A stretch of DNA of 64,000 bases from an uncultured Emticicia sp. (GTDB lineage: Bacteria; Bacteroidota; Bacteroidia; Cytophagales; Spirosomataceae): assembly GCF_937903345.1 (NCBI RefSeq), contig NZ_CALCZQ010000030.1, forward strand, positions 62,001 through 126,000. Reading direction: 5' to 3'. The notes below the pieces were generated by a model. That model saw only the letters and a program-made list of their open reading frames with translations, did not search any database and was not told the origin of the DNA. The position numbers and the translations under genes were made by a program. Each line of letters begins with the position of its first letter. Position 1 is the first letter of the stretch. Below, piece by piece: positions 44,786 through 54,300 of the stretch.

Positions 44786-44885
44786 AATTAAGAATTAAGA
44801 GTGTGAAATTAAGAATTAAAAAACATTTAGTTTTTAGCTTTTTTTCTTCATAGTTCTCAATTCTTAATTCTCAATTCTTAATTCT
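44786..44885. repeat. Intergenic AATTAAGAATT element
   Basis: AAATTAAGAATTAAGAGT on one side and CAATTCTTAATTCTCAATTC on the other form a long AT-rich inverted repeat between the DUF4290 gene and murA. The same words occur at 57283-57366. Confidence 0.75.
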
Positions 44886-44891
44886 ATAAAA

Positions 44892-46196
44892 ATGGCATCT
44901 TTTAAAATTACAGGAGGATTAAAACTTAAAGGCGAGATTGTTCCGCAGGGAGCGAAAAACGAAGCATTACAGATTGTGTGTGCCGTTTTGATGACTAAAG
45001 ATCCCGTAACGATTCATAATATACCAAATATTCGTGATGTTAATAAACTCATGGAATTACTCGAAGATATGGGCGTGCGTCGTAGTAAAATAGGCGAAGG
45101 CTCGTACCGTTTTCAAGCAGATGAGGTAAATTTTTCTTACTTTGAAACCGAAGAATATAAGGAAAAGGCAGCTTCATTGCGAGGCTCAATTATGCTTTTG
45201 GGGCCGATGCTGGCTCGTTTTGGTAAAGGAAAAGCTCCACGCCCCGGTGGAGATAAAATTGGTCGCCGTCCGTTGGATACGCACTTTACTGGATTTCAAA
45301 AGCTTGGAGCAGAATTTATCTACGACCCAAATGATGCTTTCTACACAGTTGATGGCTCTAAACTTAAAGGTGCCTATGTATGGATGGATGAAATTTCAGT
45401 AACTGGAACAGCCAACGTTTTGATGGCATCTGTAATGGCCGAAGGTACAACAACTATCTACAACGCCGCTTGTGAGCCTTATCTACAACAGTTGTGCAAG
45501 ATGCTCAACCGTATGGGAGCAAAAATAAGTGGAGTTGGCTCAAATCTTCTCACGATTGAAGGGGTTAGCGAATTGGGCGGCTGCGATCATACGATGCTCC
45601 CAGATATGATTGAGATTGGTAGTTTCATAGGTTTGGCGGCGATGACCCAATCAGAGATTACTATTAAAAACTGTCAGATTTCAGAACTCGGTATTATACC
45701 TGATGTATTTAAGAAATTGGGTATCAAGATGGAATTTCGTGGCGATGATATTTATATTCCTGCTCAAACTCACTACGAAATCAGTTCATTGATTGATGGT
45801 TCGATTCTGACTATTTATGATGCTCCATGGCCAGGATTTACACCGGATCTAATTTCGATTATTTTGGTAACGGCTATCCAAGCCAAAGGTGCGGTATTGA
45901 TACACCAAAAAATGTTTGAAAGTCGCTTGTTCTTTGTTGACAAATTGATTGAAATGGGTGCTCAAATCATTTTGTGCGACCCACATCGTGCTAATGTGAT
46001 TGGATTGAACCGTGAACATAATTTGCGTGGCATCAGAATGACATCGCCTGATATTCGTGCAGGGGTGTCGTTGTTGATTGCGGCACTTTCGGCCGATGGA
46101 ACCAGTACGATTGATAACATAGAGCAAATTGACCGTGGCTATCAAGACATAGACAAAAGATTGAATGCGATAGGTGCAGAGATTGTCAGAATATAG
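44892..46196 (+). CDS. murA: UDP-N-acetylglucosamine 1-carboxyvinyltransferase MurA
   Basis: 434 aa, first step of peptidoglycan precursor synthesis (enolpyruvyl transfer from PEP). EPSP-synthase fold with the conserved GAKNEALQ near residue 20 and the active loop LARFGKGKAPRPGGDKIGRR. In this loop the usual catalytic Cys (Cys115 in E. coli) is Asp121. Such C-to-D enzymes are active and insensitive to fosfomycin in mycobacteria, Chlamydia and Borrelia. C-terminal motif DIRAGVSLLIAAL is normal. Confidence 0.95.
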   Translation: MASFKITGGLKLKGEIVPQGAKNEALQIVCAVLMTKDPVTIHNIPNIRDVNKLMELLEDMGVRRSKIGEGSYRFQADEVNFSYFETEEYKEKAASLRGSIMLLGPMLARFGKGKAPRPGGDKIGRRPLDTHFTGFQKLGAEFIYDPNDAFYTVDGSKLKGAYVWMDEISVTGTANVLMASVMAEGTTTIYNAACEPYLQQLCKMLNRMGAKISGVGSNLLTIEGVSELGGCDHTMLPDMIEIGSFIGLAAMTQSEITIKNCQISELGIIPDVFKKLGIKMEFRGDDIYIPAQTHYEISSLIDGSILTIYDAPWPGFTPDLISIILVTAIQAKGAVLIHQKMFESRLFFVDKLIEMGAQIILCDPHRANVIGLNREHNLRGIRMTSPDIRAGVSLLIAALSADGTSTIDNIEQIDRGYQDIDKRLNAIGAEIVRI

Positions 46197-46333
46197 TTTT
46201 TATGTTAACCTATGTCAGTCTATTGAACACAGACAAAAAAAGGTTGTTTCGGCAACCCATTTTTTGTTTAAAAGCTAAGTTGATGATTTTTAGCCTTAAG
46301 GTTAAAATATTTTAAAAAATTTTCAACTCGTGT

Positions 46334-46364
46334 TTTGGATTTAAAAATTAAAATTCTACCTTTG
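46334..46364 (+). promoter_or_regulatory. Consensus promoter of the tRNA-Leu gene
   Basis: TTTG (46334-46337), exactly 19 bases, then TACCTTTG (46357-46364). This is the complete Bacteroidota housekeeping promoter, 18 bases before the tRNA. Confidence 0.85.
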
Positions 46365-46381
46365 CATTCCCAAAGCGATTT

Positions 46382-46465
46382 GCCCGGATGGCGGAATTGG
46401 TAGACGCGTTGGTCTCAAACACCAATGAGGTTACACTCGTGCCGGTTCGACTCCGGCTCCGGGTA
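46382..46465 (+). tRNA. tRNA-Leu (CAA)
   Basis: 84 bases. Acceptor GCCCGGA/TCCGGGT (first pair G-U), D-loop GGCGGAATTGGTAGACGC, anticodon loop CTCAAAC with anticodon CAA reading UUG, a long class II variable arm (TGAGGTTACACTCG), and T-arm GCCGGTTCGACTCCGGC. CCA is not encoded. Confidence 0.95.
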
Positions 46466-46469
46466 CTAT

Positions 46470-46506
46470 AAAGCTCTTAAATCAATGATTTAAGAGCTTT
46501 TTTTGA
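46470..46506 (+). terminator. Terminator after tRNA-Leu
   Basis: AAAGCTCTTAAATC and GATTTAAGAGCTTT form a 14-pair stem with a three-base loop and a run of T. Confidence 0.92.
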
Positions 46507-46593
46507 TTATTTTACTCATAAAAATGATTCTCTCCCTCTGACATGTAAATTTTTTTACTACATTTTATAGGCATATTTTTGCGAAAAAGGTAC

Positions 46594-47796
46594 TTAAACC
46601 TCTTCAAACAAACGTTCTAAAACGAACGAGAAAGTACCCAAAAAACCTGCTGATTCGTCCAAATGTGAGGTGTTGACCGATAGCTTGGTTTTAAATTCGC
46701 TTAAGCAATATTTATTAATCGCCTGCTCAATTGGAATCGTGATGAACTTATCGGCTTTAGCCAAAAGGCCATCTACCAAAATCAATTCGGGATTAAATAA
46801 ATGTACGGCAATCGACAGAGCTTTGCCTAGCTCAGTTCCGATTTCGTTGAGCAAATCTATACAAAGTTCATCGCCTGAATGAGTTGCGGCAATAATCATG
46901 TCTTCGTTGACCGACTCAATATCTCCTTTCGTAAGTTGTACAATCTTTGAAACTCGGCCATTCTGTAATTCTTCTTTTACTCGTTTAATAAGCACTTGGG
47001 CGGTGGCAACAGTTTCTAAACAACCAATTTTTCCACATGAACAAAGTTCACCCGCACCACGTACTTGAATATGTCCGAGTTCACCCGTAAAACCTGAAGT
47101 CCCATTAAAAACCTCACCATTTATCAAAATTCCCAAGCCAACTCCCCAATCTATATTGATAGCCAACACATTATTGAAATCATGAGCTAGACCGAAGCGT
47201 TTTTCGCCTAAAGCAATGGCTTTTGCATCGTTTAAGGTGTAAGAAGGAACATTGAAAAATTCACTCATCAGTATATTAATGGCTTTACCTTCGTTGGTAG
47301 GGTAAGAAAAATTATTCCCAGTTTCTTTATCAATCAATCCTGGCATACAGATTCCAATGCCCAAGATTTTTTCATTAATTATGCCTTCTTTTTTCAGAAA
47401 TTCGATTGAATTTTCTAATATAAATGTGCCATAAGCGGCGTTATTTTCGATCTGAAGTTTAAATTTTTTCTTAGCACAAATTTCGTTTTTGAGATTGTAT
47501 ATGACAATGGTACTTTCAAATTTATTGATTAGCCAAGTCAAAATATAGCCATGATTTGCGTTTAGTCCATAAAGTACAGGTTTTCTACCTGATTTTGAAT
47601 TTCCGGTTCCTACTTCAGTAAGCCAACCTTCTTGCATTAATTCAATGAAAAGAATATTGACCGATGGTGGACTTGAATGGAGTGTTTTACTTAAATCTAT
47701 GATTGTATTTGAGCCATTTAGATATAATTCCTTTAAAAGTTGCTGTTTTAACTTGTTTTTTTTTATTTCTACGATAGATTCTTTTGCTTCAAGCAT
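46594..47796 (-). CDS. ROK family transcriptional regulator
   Basis: 400 aa. N-terminal winged HTH (LLKELYLNGSNTIIDLSKTL, about 15-60) then the ROK kinase-like domain. Zinc site ELGHIQVRGAGELCSCGKIG followed by CLETVA has the usual His and three Cys. Asp of the ATP/sugar site lies in VLAINIDWGVGLG, which differs slightly from the classic DIGGT. Such proteins repress sugar-use operons and respond to a sugar or its phosphate. Target unknown. A -7 box TATCTTTG lies at 47820-47827. Confidence 0.92.
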   Translation of the reverse strand: MLEAKESIVEIKKNKLKQQLLKELYLNGSNTIIDLSKTLHSSPPSVNILFIELMQEGWLTEVGTGNSKSGRKPVLYGLNANHGYILTWLINKFESTIVIYNLKNEICAKKKFKLQIENNAAYGTFILENSIEFLKKEGIINEKILGIGICMPGLIDKETGNNFSYPTNEGKAINILMSEFFNVPSYTLNDAKAIALGEKRFGLAHDFNNVLAINIDWGVGLGILINGEVFNGTSGFTGELGHIQVRGAGELCSCGKIGCLETVATAQVLIKRVKEELQNGRVSKIVQLTKGDIESVNEDMIIAATHSGDELCIDLLNEIGTELGKALSIAVHLFNPELILVDGLLAKADKFITIPIEQAINKYCLSEFKTKLSVNTSHLDESAGFLGTFSFVLERLFEEV

Positions 47797-47819
47797 TTTT
47801 ATGAAAAGTTTTTGTTATA

Positions 47820-47827
47820 CAAAGATA
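47820..47827 (-). promoter_or_regulatory. -7 box before the ROK gene
   Basis: TATCTTTG on the minus strand, 24 bases upstream of the ATG; a matching -33 is not evident. Confidence 0.45.
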
Positions 47828-47997
47828 TAAGTTTTTTAAGGATACATAATATTAAAATAATATTTACTATAATGTGAACATTTGAAAAAATATTTTTCAA
47901 ATAAATTTATTTTTAAGTATGTAAAATATAATGTCAAACTCGCCAAATTTCACTAAATTGCCTAAACAATCAACTAAACCTACCTTATTTAATAAAC

Positions 47998-49359
47998 ATG
48001 AAAAAAAACATCGTTTTTCTACTTTTCTGCTCTTTTTCAGCCTTTTCACAAGTCAGTGATTCGCTTGTTATTCAAAAAATTTATAATGAAATCCTTTCTA
48101 AAGGGGAAGCTTATAAAACACTTACCTATTTAAGTAAAAAAATTGGTCCGAGACTTAGCGGCTCAGAAGGTGCGGCAAAAGCTGTTCAGTACACCAAAAA
48201 AGTAATGGAAGAATATGGCTTCGAGCGAGTATTTTTGCAAGATGTGATGGTGCCTCATTGGGTCCGTGGCCAAAAAGAAACAGCTTTTATTGAAGCAGGC
48301 AAACAAAAAATAAATGTGCCGATTGCTGCTTTAGGTGGCTCAATTGGTACGCCATCAACTGGAATTATGGCTGAGGTGATTGAAGTAAAAAGTTTTGAAG
48401 AACTGGAAGCACTCGGAACTGTGAAAGTGAAAGGAAAAATTGTACTTTTTAATCGTCCAATGGACCCTACAAAAATCAATACTTTTGAGGCTTATAGTGG
48501 TGCAGTAAATCAACGGGGTGGAGGGGCCTCTCAAGCGGCAAAATATGGAGCAGTTGGTGCAATTATACGTTCGATGACAACCCTGCAGGATGATAATCCT
48601 CATACAGGTGGTATGCGTTATGCAACTGGTGTACCGATGATTCCGACGGCAGCAATTAGTACTAATGGAGCAAATTTGTTAAGTAAAATGCTTAAAGAAA
48701 ACCCTAAATTGCAGTTTTACTTCAAACAAAGTTGCGAATCGTTACCCGATGCTCTATCTTATAATGTAGTTGGAGAAATTAAAGGAACTGAAAAACCAGA
48801 CGAAATAATTGTAGTTGGTGGACACCTAGATTCATGGGATTTGGCCGAAGGTGCACAAGATGATGGAGCCGGTTGTGTGCAGGCAATAGAAGTTTTACGT
48901 GCTATGAAGGCATTGGGTTTAAAACCAAAACGCACAATCAGAGTTGTAATGTTTATGAATGAAGAAAATGGTCTTCGCGGTGGTACAAAATATGCTGATT
49001 TGGCCAAACAAAACAATGAAAAGCATATCGCCGCAATCGAATCTGATAATGGAGGATTTACGCCAAGAGGTTTCGGAATGGTCGGAACGGATTCTCAAAT
49101 AGCCAAAGTAACAGTTTATAAAAACCTTCTTTCGGCCTATGACTTGAAAGAAATTGGGCGTGGTAGTGGTGGTGCCGATATTGGACCTTTAGGTCAGCAA
49201 GGCACTTTATTGATTGGTTTTAAGCCAGATTCGCAACGTTATTTTGATTTTCATCATGCAAAAACAGATACCCTAGAAGCCGTAAATGAGCGTGAACTAA
49301 ATCTTGGAGCAGCTTCAATGGCGGCCTTGGTATATTTACTTGATAAATACGGACTCTAA
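47998..49359 (+). CDS. M28 family aminopeptidase (secreted)
   Basis: 453 aa with signal peptide (residues 1-18, SAFSQ). A PA domain (about 130-240) inside an M28 zinc-peptidase fold. Metal ligands are visible in GGHLDSWDLAEGAQDDGAG, MNEENGLRGG and FDFHHAKTD. It resembles carboxypeptidase Q. It acts in the periplasm or outside the cell and releases amino acids from peptides. No neighbour is linked by function. Confidence 0.93.
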   Translation: MKKNIVFLLFCSFSAFSQVSDSLVIQKIYNEILSKGEAYKTLTYLSKKIGPRLSGSEGAAKAVQYTKKVMEEYGFERVFLQDVMVPHWVRGQKETAFIEAGKQKINVPIAALGGSIGTPSTGIMAEVIEVKSFEELEALGTVKVKGKIVLFNRPMDPTKINTFEAYSGAVNQRGGGASQAAKYGAVGAIIRSMTTLQDDNPHTGGMRYATGVPMIPTAAISTNGANLLSKMLKENPKLQFYFKQSCESLPDALSYNVVGEIKGTEKPDEIIVVGGHLDSWDLAEGAQDDGAGCVQAIEVLRAMKALGLKPKRTIRVVMFMNEENGLRGGTKYADLAKQNNEKHIAAIESDNGGFTPRGFGMVGTDSQIAKVTVYKNLLSAYDLKEIGRGSGGADIGPLGQQGTLLIGFKPDSQRYFDFHHAKTDTLEAVNERELNLGAASMAALVYLLDKYGL

Positions 49360-49376
49360 ACAAATTATTATTTACG

Positions 49377-49426
49377 AATGAAGATTTACGAATGATTGTT
49401 TTTTTACCAATTCGTAAATCTTCATT
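49377..49426. terminator. Hairpin between the convergent M28 and TIGR02757 genes
   Basis: AATGAAGATTTACGAAT (49377-49393) pairs perfectly over 17 bases with ATTCGTAAATCTTCATT (49410-49426); a T-run lies in the loop. A partial further copy of the word TCGTAAATCTTC lies at 49433-49444. Probably bidirectional termination. Confidence 0.65.
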
Positions 49427-49442
49427 CTAAAATCGTAAATCT

Positions 49443-50213
49443 TCACAAATACCCTTCAACCCCCAATCCGAATAGTGCAAAATCATATTTCACTGGGTCG
49501 ATTGGGTCGAGTTGCTTTAGGTTTTGTGTGAGTTCAACTGCCGTTTGCCAGTCGGTTTTGGGGCGAGTAATCAGGCCTAGTTTCCGAGCAACACGCTCAA
49601 CGTGAACATCGCAGGGGCAAACCAAAGCTGATGTTTTTATTTTGTCCCAAATACCAAAGTCAACGCCTTTGTTGTCTTTTCTAACCATCCATCGTAAAAA
49701 CATATTGATTCGCTTGCAAGAAGAATTGCGGGCAGGAGTAGCCACATGCTTGCGTGTACGGATTGGATAATCTTCTAAACTAAAAAATACCTTTTGAAAA
49801 TTCTCTAAACCAGATTTAATATTTTCATCATTATTCTTTAAACCCACCAAAAAGGCATATTCAAGAGAGTTATTTTTTGAGTAAAAATCCTTGAAAAACT
49901 CTAAAAAATAAAGAGTATCGGTAGCATTAAAAGTACGATGTTTGAATGCAAGAAAACGTCTAAGGTCAGAATCTTGGTAGTTTTTGATGAAATCGTAGGG
50001 AGCATTGTCCATCAAGCCGATAAGCTCGTTACATTTATTAATAATGGTTTTTCGCTGTCCCCAAGCGAGGGTAGCAGCAATAAAACCTGTAATTTCGATA
50101 TCTTGTTTTAGGCTAAATTGATGCGGAATACTAATTGGGTCGTGTGGAATAAAGTCGGGTTGATTAAACAACTCGAACTTTTCATTGAGTAAATCAATAA
50201 TGATTTGCGACAT
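49443..50213 (-). CDS. TIGR02757 (DUF2400) family protein
   Basis: 256 aa. Conserved blocks are HDPISIPHQFSLKQDIEITG, FIAATLAWGQRKTI, RTRKHVATPARNSSCKRINM and CPCDVHVERVARKLGL. The family resembles HhH-GPD base-excision proteins in its helices, but its activity is not known. Cytoplasmic. It starts 5 bases after the 49-aa gene stops, so they may be co-transcribed. Confidence 0.92.
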   Translation of the reverse strand: MSQIIIDLLNEKFELFNQPDFIPHDPISIPHQFSLKQDIEITGFIAATLAWGQRKTIINKCNELIGLMDNAPYDFIKNYQDSDLRRFLAFKHRTFNATDTLYFLEFFKDFYSKNNSLEYAFLVGLKNNDENIKSGLENFQKVFFSLEDYPIRTRKHVATPARNSSCKRINMFLRWMVRKDNKGVDFGIWDKIKTSALVCPCDVHVERVARKLGLITRPKTDWQTAVELTQNLKQLDPIDPVKYDFALFGLGVEGYL

Positions 50214-50217
50214 TATT

Positions 50218-50367
50218 TTAAGATTTTATCTTCTTCAAAATCCAAACCATTGTATAAGAAATCCAGGAGAAAACGGCTAATATGATAGTAAATAAATAAC
50301 CAAATAAAGTGATGAAAGGATATAAGACGGCAAATAAAACAGTCCAAATTTTTGAATTGGTTTGCAT
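50218..50367 (-). CDS. Small membrane protein (49 aa)
   Basis: 49 aa: MQTNSKIWTVLFAVLYPFIT with two hydrophobic segments and a basic end (VWILKKIKS). It lies directly upstream of the TIGR02757 gene on the same strand. The amphiphilic layout and tight spacing support translation. Function unknown. Confidence 0.6.
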   Translation of the reverse strand: MQTNSKIWTVLFAVLYPFITLFGYLFTIILAVFSWISYTMVWILKKIKS

Positions 50368-50424
50368 AAATAACTAAAAAATGAAATAAAAAAAATAGCC
50401 TAATAGTTGATTGTTGACAGCCGA

Positions 50425-51510
50425 CTAATTACTAACACTATAACTCAATTCGGCTCTGATTCGTTTGTCTTTTTGAGATAATTTTTCAAAAGCTTTAGGT
50501 GAAATTTTTATTACTACATCACCAGACGAACTAAGTTTGCCAATTACTTTTACCCAAACACTCTGTCTATTGGCTTGGTTAGCAACTTTAATAAGTGTAC
50601 CGATAGGAGCAGTACGGTGTAAGGCCAAAAACTTGTTGGTGCCTTCACCAGCATCAATCATTTCAGCAATTCCCTGTTCAGAAAACTTCTTGCCGCCTGG
50701 GGCATTTGGTACAATTGTGGCAGCAGGTTTGGTGGATATAGGTTTAATTATAATCGTTTTGTCTTTTGGTTTTTCTTTTATTTTATCTTTTGCAGCCACA
50801 TCTCCTGCAGGAGCTTGGACTTGTTCAAATTTTGAATTTAAAGTGTCTTTTTTTATTACTTTTGCTATAAATTTTGCAGGTTTTTCAATAATTAAAACTT
50901 GATTTTCTTTCAAAGCATCGTTTGTCAAACTATTCCATTCTCTGATTTGCCAAACTTTTATATTGTATAGTTTAGCAATAGTAAACAAATTTTGACCCAC
51001 AATCACAGTGTGAATTTTCTTTTTAATTGGAACTTTACTTGGCGTTGGTTTCTCAGGCGTATCCGATATTGTTAAAATGCCTTTCGATGAATCAGTTTGA
51101 CGAACTTTTTCATTGATTTGTGCTAATTCGTCAGGTGTAGACTCAGGCACATCAACTATTTCGATACCGTTTTCATCTGTATTTTTTTTGTCGTTTTTTG
51201 AGGCTGACATCTTAATTATCTCAATAATGGAGGCTTTTTTTGTTATATTATTGCCTTTTATTGGTATTTCAATTACTTGATCAGAAGCAATAGATGTTCC
51301 TTTTATAAATAAAGTATTAACCGACAAAAATTCTTTTTCCGAACAATCATATCTTTTTAAAATAGAATAAAGAGTTTCACCTTTTTCAACTTTATGTTGA
51401 ACCAAAATTTTGCCATTTCTTTTTTCTATTCCAAGCGAATCGACAGGATTAGCGTAAGTGTTTGTCAGAATAAACCATAATGTTATTATTGAACAAAACA
51501 ATCTGAACAT
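50425..51510 (-). CDS. LysM-repeat exported protein
   Basis: About 361 aa from the ATG at 51510 (MFRLFCSIITLWFILTNTYA); an in-frame ATG 30 bases upstream adds polar residues before the signal. Two LysM motifs bind peptidoglycan: HKVEKGETLYSILKRYDCSE (about 40-85) and HTVIVGQNLFTIAKLYNIKV (about 165-205). The C-terminal 90 residues (AEMIDAGEGTNKFLALHRT, GTLIKVANQANRQSVWVKV) resemble an RlpA-like DPBB domain. Probably a cell-wall associated septum or glycan-strand protein. Confidence 0.85.
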   Translation of the reverse strand: MFRLFCSIITLWFILTNTYANPVDSLGIEKRNGKILVQHKVEKGETLYSILKRYDCSEKEFLSVNTLFIKGTSIASDQVIEIPIKGNNITKKASIIEIIKMSASKNDKKNTDENGIEIVDVPESTPDELAQINEKVRQTDSSKGILTISDTPEKPTPSKVPIKKKIHTVIVGQNLFTIAKLYNIKVWQIREWNSLTNDALKENQVLIIEKPAKFIAKVIKKDTLNSKFEQVQAPAGDVAAKDKIKEKPKDKTIIIKPISTKPAATIVPNAPGGKKFSEQGIAEMIDAGEGTNKFLALHRTAPIGTLIKVANQANRQSVWVKVIGKLSSSGDVVIKISPKAFEKLSQKDKRIRAELSYSVSN

Positions 51511-51761
51511 ATAGACGTAATTATATTTTATTAAATGCACGATTGAACCAAAATACCGAATGTAAGCTAAACATAAAAAACTAAGAGATTTTAAAGATTA
51601 ATTACCTTGAATTTAAGGAGTTCTCAGTATTTTTTTGCTTTAGATTCTTCCATTTTTTCAGGCATTTATTTCAATTTCGTACAAATTTAATGATTATGTG
51701 ACAGATTAACGTATATATTTTTTTTTTGATGTAAATTCGCCTTCTTTAAGTAATAAAACCT

Positions 51762-52505
51762 ATGAAAATTATTGGTATAATTCCAGCAAGATTCGCTTCG
51801 AGTCGCTTTCCTGGAAAGCCTTTGGCTGATATTGGCGGAAAAAGTATGATTCAGCGAGTGTATGAACAAGTTCAAAAAGCAAAAAGTCTTAGTAAAGTAG
51901 TAGTAGCGACAGACGACTCTCGAATATTTGACCATGTAGTTGGGTTCGGTGGCGAAGTCTACATGACCGCCGAAAACCATCCAAGTGGCACTGACCGATG
52001 TTTTGAAGCCCTACAAAAGGCGGGTGGAAGTAGCAAATATGACTATATAGTTAATATTCAAGGTGATGAACCCTTTATTGACCCAGATACTATTGAACAA
52101 ATGGCAAAATTGCTCGATTTTAAAACTGAAATAGCGACTGCCGTTAAGAAAATAAATGATTATGAAACACTTTTCGACCCAAATGTGGTAAAAGCTGTGC
52201 TTACGATGCGTAAACAATGTTTGTATTTTAGTCGCCAAACTGTACCTTTTGTGCGTGGACATGAACCAAAAACATGGCTAGAACATGCCGATTTTTATAA
52301 ACATATTGGGCTTTATGCCTATCGAAATGATGTGTTAGAGCAGATTTCGCATTTGCCACCATCGCCACTCGAAAACACCGAAAAACTCGAACAATTACGT
52401 TGGCTAGGATATGGCTATAAAATATACGCAACCATAACAAGTTATGAAAGTATAGGCGTGGATAGCCCCGAAGATTTAGAAAAGTTGAATAAAAGACTCA
52501 TTTAG
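51762..52505 (+). CDS. kdsB: 3-deoxy-manno-octulosonate cytidylyltransferase
   Basis: 247 aa, activates Kdo with CTP for lipopolysaccharide core synthesis. Family motifs: IIPARFASSRFPGKPLADIG, VVATDDSRI, NIQGDEPFIDP and a standard end (YESIGVDSPEDLEKL). Single gene, full length, cytoplasmic. Confidence 0.97.
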   Translation: MKIIGIIPARFASSRFPGKPLADIGGKSMIQRVYEQVQKAKSLSKVVVATDDSRIFDHVVGFGGEVYMTAENHPSGTDRCFEALQKAGGSSKYDYIVNIQGDEPFIDPDTIEQMAKLLDFKTEIATAVKKINDYETLFDPNVVKAVLTMRKQCLYFSRQTVPFVRGHEPKTWLEHADFYKHIGLYAYRNDVLEQISHLPPSPLENTEKLEQLRWLGYGYKIYATITSYESIGVDSPEDLEKLNKRLI

Positions 52506-52520
52506 GATAGTTGTTTAATC

Positions 52521-52538
52521 TGTCAAAAATATTTGACA
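52521..52538. promoter_or_regulatory. Small palindrome between kdsB and porX
   Basis: TGTCAAA-AATA-TTTGACA, perfect seven-base arms. It may be an operator or a weak stem after kdsB. No poly-T tail. Confidence 0.35.
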
Positions 52539-52689
52539 AGGTTTAAATTTGCCCTACATTTTTTTTAAAAATTCATCAGACAACAATAAAAGTAATTTTC
52601 CGTTAAATTAAAAAGGCCTATATTCTTTAGACTTAGCTCACCTTTAGGGCGATTCGCCGCAATGGAGAGGGCGATTAAAATCATATCTT

Positions 52690-54252
52690 ATGCGATACAA
52701 CATTCTTTGGGCTGATGACGAAATAGATTTATTAAAACCATACATTATTTTTTTACAAGCAAAAGGCTACGACGTTACGCCCGTACCAAGTGGATCTGAT
52801 GCACTCGATAAAGTTGAATCTGAAAGATTTGATGTGGTATTTTTGGATGAAATGATGCCAGGAATGACTGGTTTAGAAACACTTTCAAAGATCAAAGTTT
52901 TGAAACCCAATCTTCCAGTTGTGATGATCACTAAGTCGGAAGAGGAACGTATCATGGAAGATGCAATTGGCTCGCAGATTGCCGATTATTTGATAAAACC
53001 TATCAATCCGAACCAAATTTTATTGTCTGTAAAGAAGATTCTTGATAATAAACGCCTAATTTCTGAAAAAACTAATTTGGGTTATCAGCAAGATTTTAGA
53101 AACTTGGCAATGCAGTACAACGACCGCATCGGACACGAAGAATGGTCGGATATATATAAAAAATTGATTTTTTGGGAACTTCAACTCGATAAATCAGATG
53201 ATAAAAGTATGGAGGAGGTTTTTGGTATGCAAAAGGCCGAAGCAAATTCAAATTTCTGTAAATTTGTTGAAGAAAACTACGAAGATTGGCTCTCTGACCC
53301 GAAAGCAGATAAGCCTTTGCTTTCACATCAATTGATGAAAAACAAAGTTTTTCCTTTGGTAAAAAATGATTCTCCGCTTTTCTTTTTATTGATTGATAAT
53401 CTTCGTTACGACCAATGGAAGGTAATTGAAGAAGTAATTTCGGATTATTTTAATGTAGAAGAAGAAAGTGATTATTATGCAATTTTGCCAACAGCTACTT
53501 CATACGCCCGCAACGCCATTTTTTCGGGAATGATGCCATCGGATATGGCAAAATATCATCCTGACTTGTGGGTAAATGATGAAGGTGAAAACGAAGATGC
53601 ATTGAATAATAATGAGGCCGAATTCTTAAAACGCCAAATTGATAAAAGTCGCCAAAATATAAGTTTTTCATATCACAAAATTTTGAACACAGCACAAGGT
53701 AAAAGCTTGGTCGATAATTTTAATAATTTATTAAAAAACCAATTGGTGGCAATTGTTTATAATTTTGTTGATATGCTTTCTCATTCTCGAACCGAAATGG
53801 GCATGATTAAAGAACTTGCACCTGATGAGTCGGCGTATCGCTCTATCACAAAGTCTTGGCTCGAACACTCGCCTCTGCTTGATTTATTAAAGAAAATTGC
53901 TGAGAAAAAGGGTCGTTTGGTGATTACGACTGACCATGGAATGATAAAAGTAAAAAATCCGAAACGTATTGTAGGCGATAGAAATGTGAATACCAATTTG
54001 CGTTATAAGCAAGGAAAAAACTTAAATTTAGATGATAAAAGTGACCATATTTTAGTTGTGCGTAAGCCAGAAACCTTTATGCTTCCGAAGCCCAATATCT
54101 CGACCGCATATTTTTTTACGATGGAAGATTATTTCTTTGCTTACCCTAATAATTATAATCATTATGTAAGTCATTATCGTGATACTTTTCAGCACGGCGG
54201 CGTTTCAATTGAAGAAATGATTGTTCCATTTGTGTATTTGACAGCGAAGTAG
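52690..54252 (+). CDS. porX: PorX response regulator with PglZ domain
   Basis: 520 aa. Residues 1-120 are a receiver domain with phospho-acceptor Asp53 (VVFLDEMMPGMTGLE), acidic pair at 9-11 and Lys in DYLIKPIN. A helical linker follows, then a PglZ/alkaline-phosphatase-fold domain (about 210-515) with LLIDNLRYDQW, ATSYARNAIFSGMMP and TTDHGMIKVKNP, which hold the metal ligands. PorX is known to regulate type IX secretion together with PorY and SigP, and its PglZ part cleaves nucleotides. The sensor gene is not adjacent. Confidence 0.96.
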   Translation: MRYNILWADDEIDLLKPYIIFLQAKGYDVTPVPSGSDALDKVESERFDVVFLDEMMPGMTGLETLSKIKVLKPNLPVVMITKSEEERIMEDAIGSQIADYLIKPINPNQILLSVKKILDNKRLISEKTNLGYQQDFRNLAMQYNDRIGHEEWSDIYKKLIFWELQLDKSDDKSMEEVFGMQKAEANSNFCKFVEENYEDWLSDPKADKPLLSHQLMKNKVFPLVKNDSPLFFLLIDNLRYDQWKVIEEVISDYFNVEEESDYYAILPTATSYARNAIFSGMMPSDMAKYHPDLWVNDEGENEDALNNNEAEFLKRQIDKSRQNISFSYHKILNTAQGKSLVDNFNNLLKNQLVAIVYNFVDMLSHSRTEMGMIKELAPDESAYRSITKSWLEHSPLLDLLKKIAEKKGRLVITTDHGMIKVKNPKRIVGDRNVNTNLRYKQGKNLNLDDKSDHILVVRKPETFMLPKPNISTAYFFTMEDYFFAYPNNYNHYVSHYRDTFQHGGVSIEEMIVPFVYLTAK

Positions 54253-54300
54253 AACAGTTTTCTAATTTGTGCTAAGAATTCGATACGACCTCATCAAAAG

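Noticed and set aside
44546..44791. Second gene inside the DUF4290 region
   Set aside because: A valine/isoleucine-rich shadow of the low-complexity Asn/Arg/Gly tail, not a protein-like sequence.
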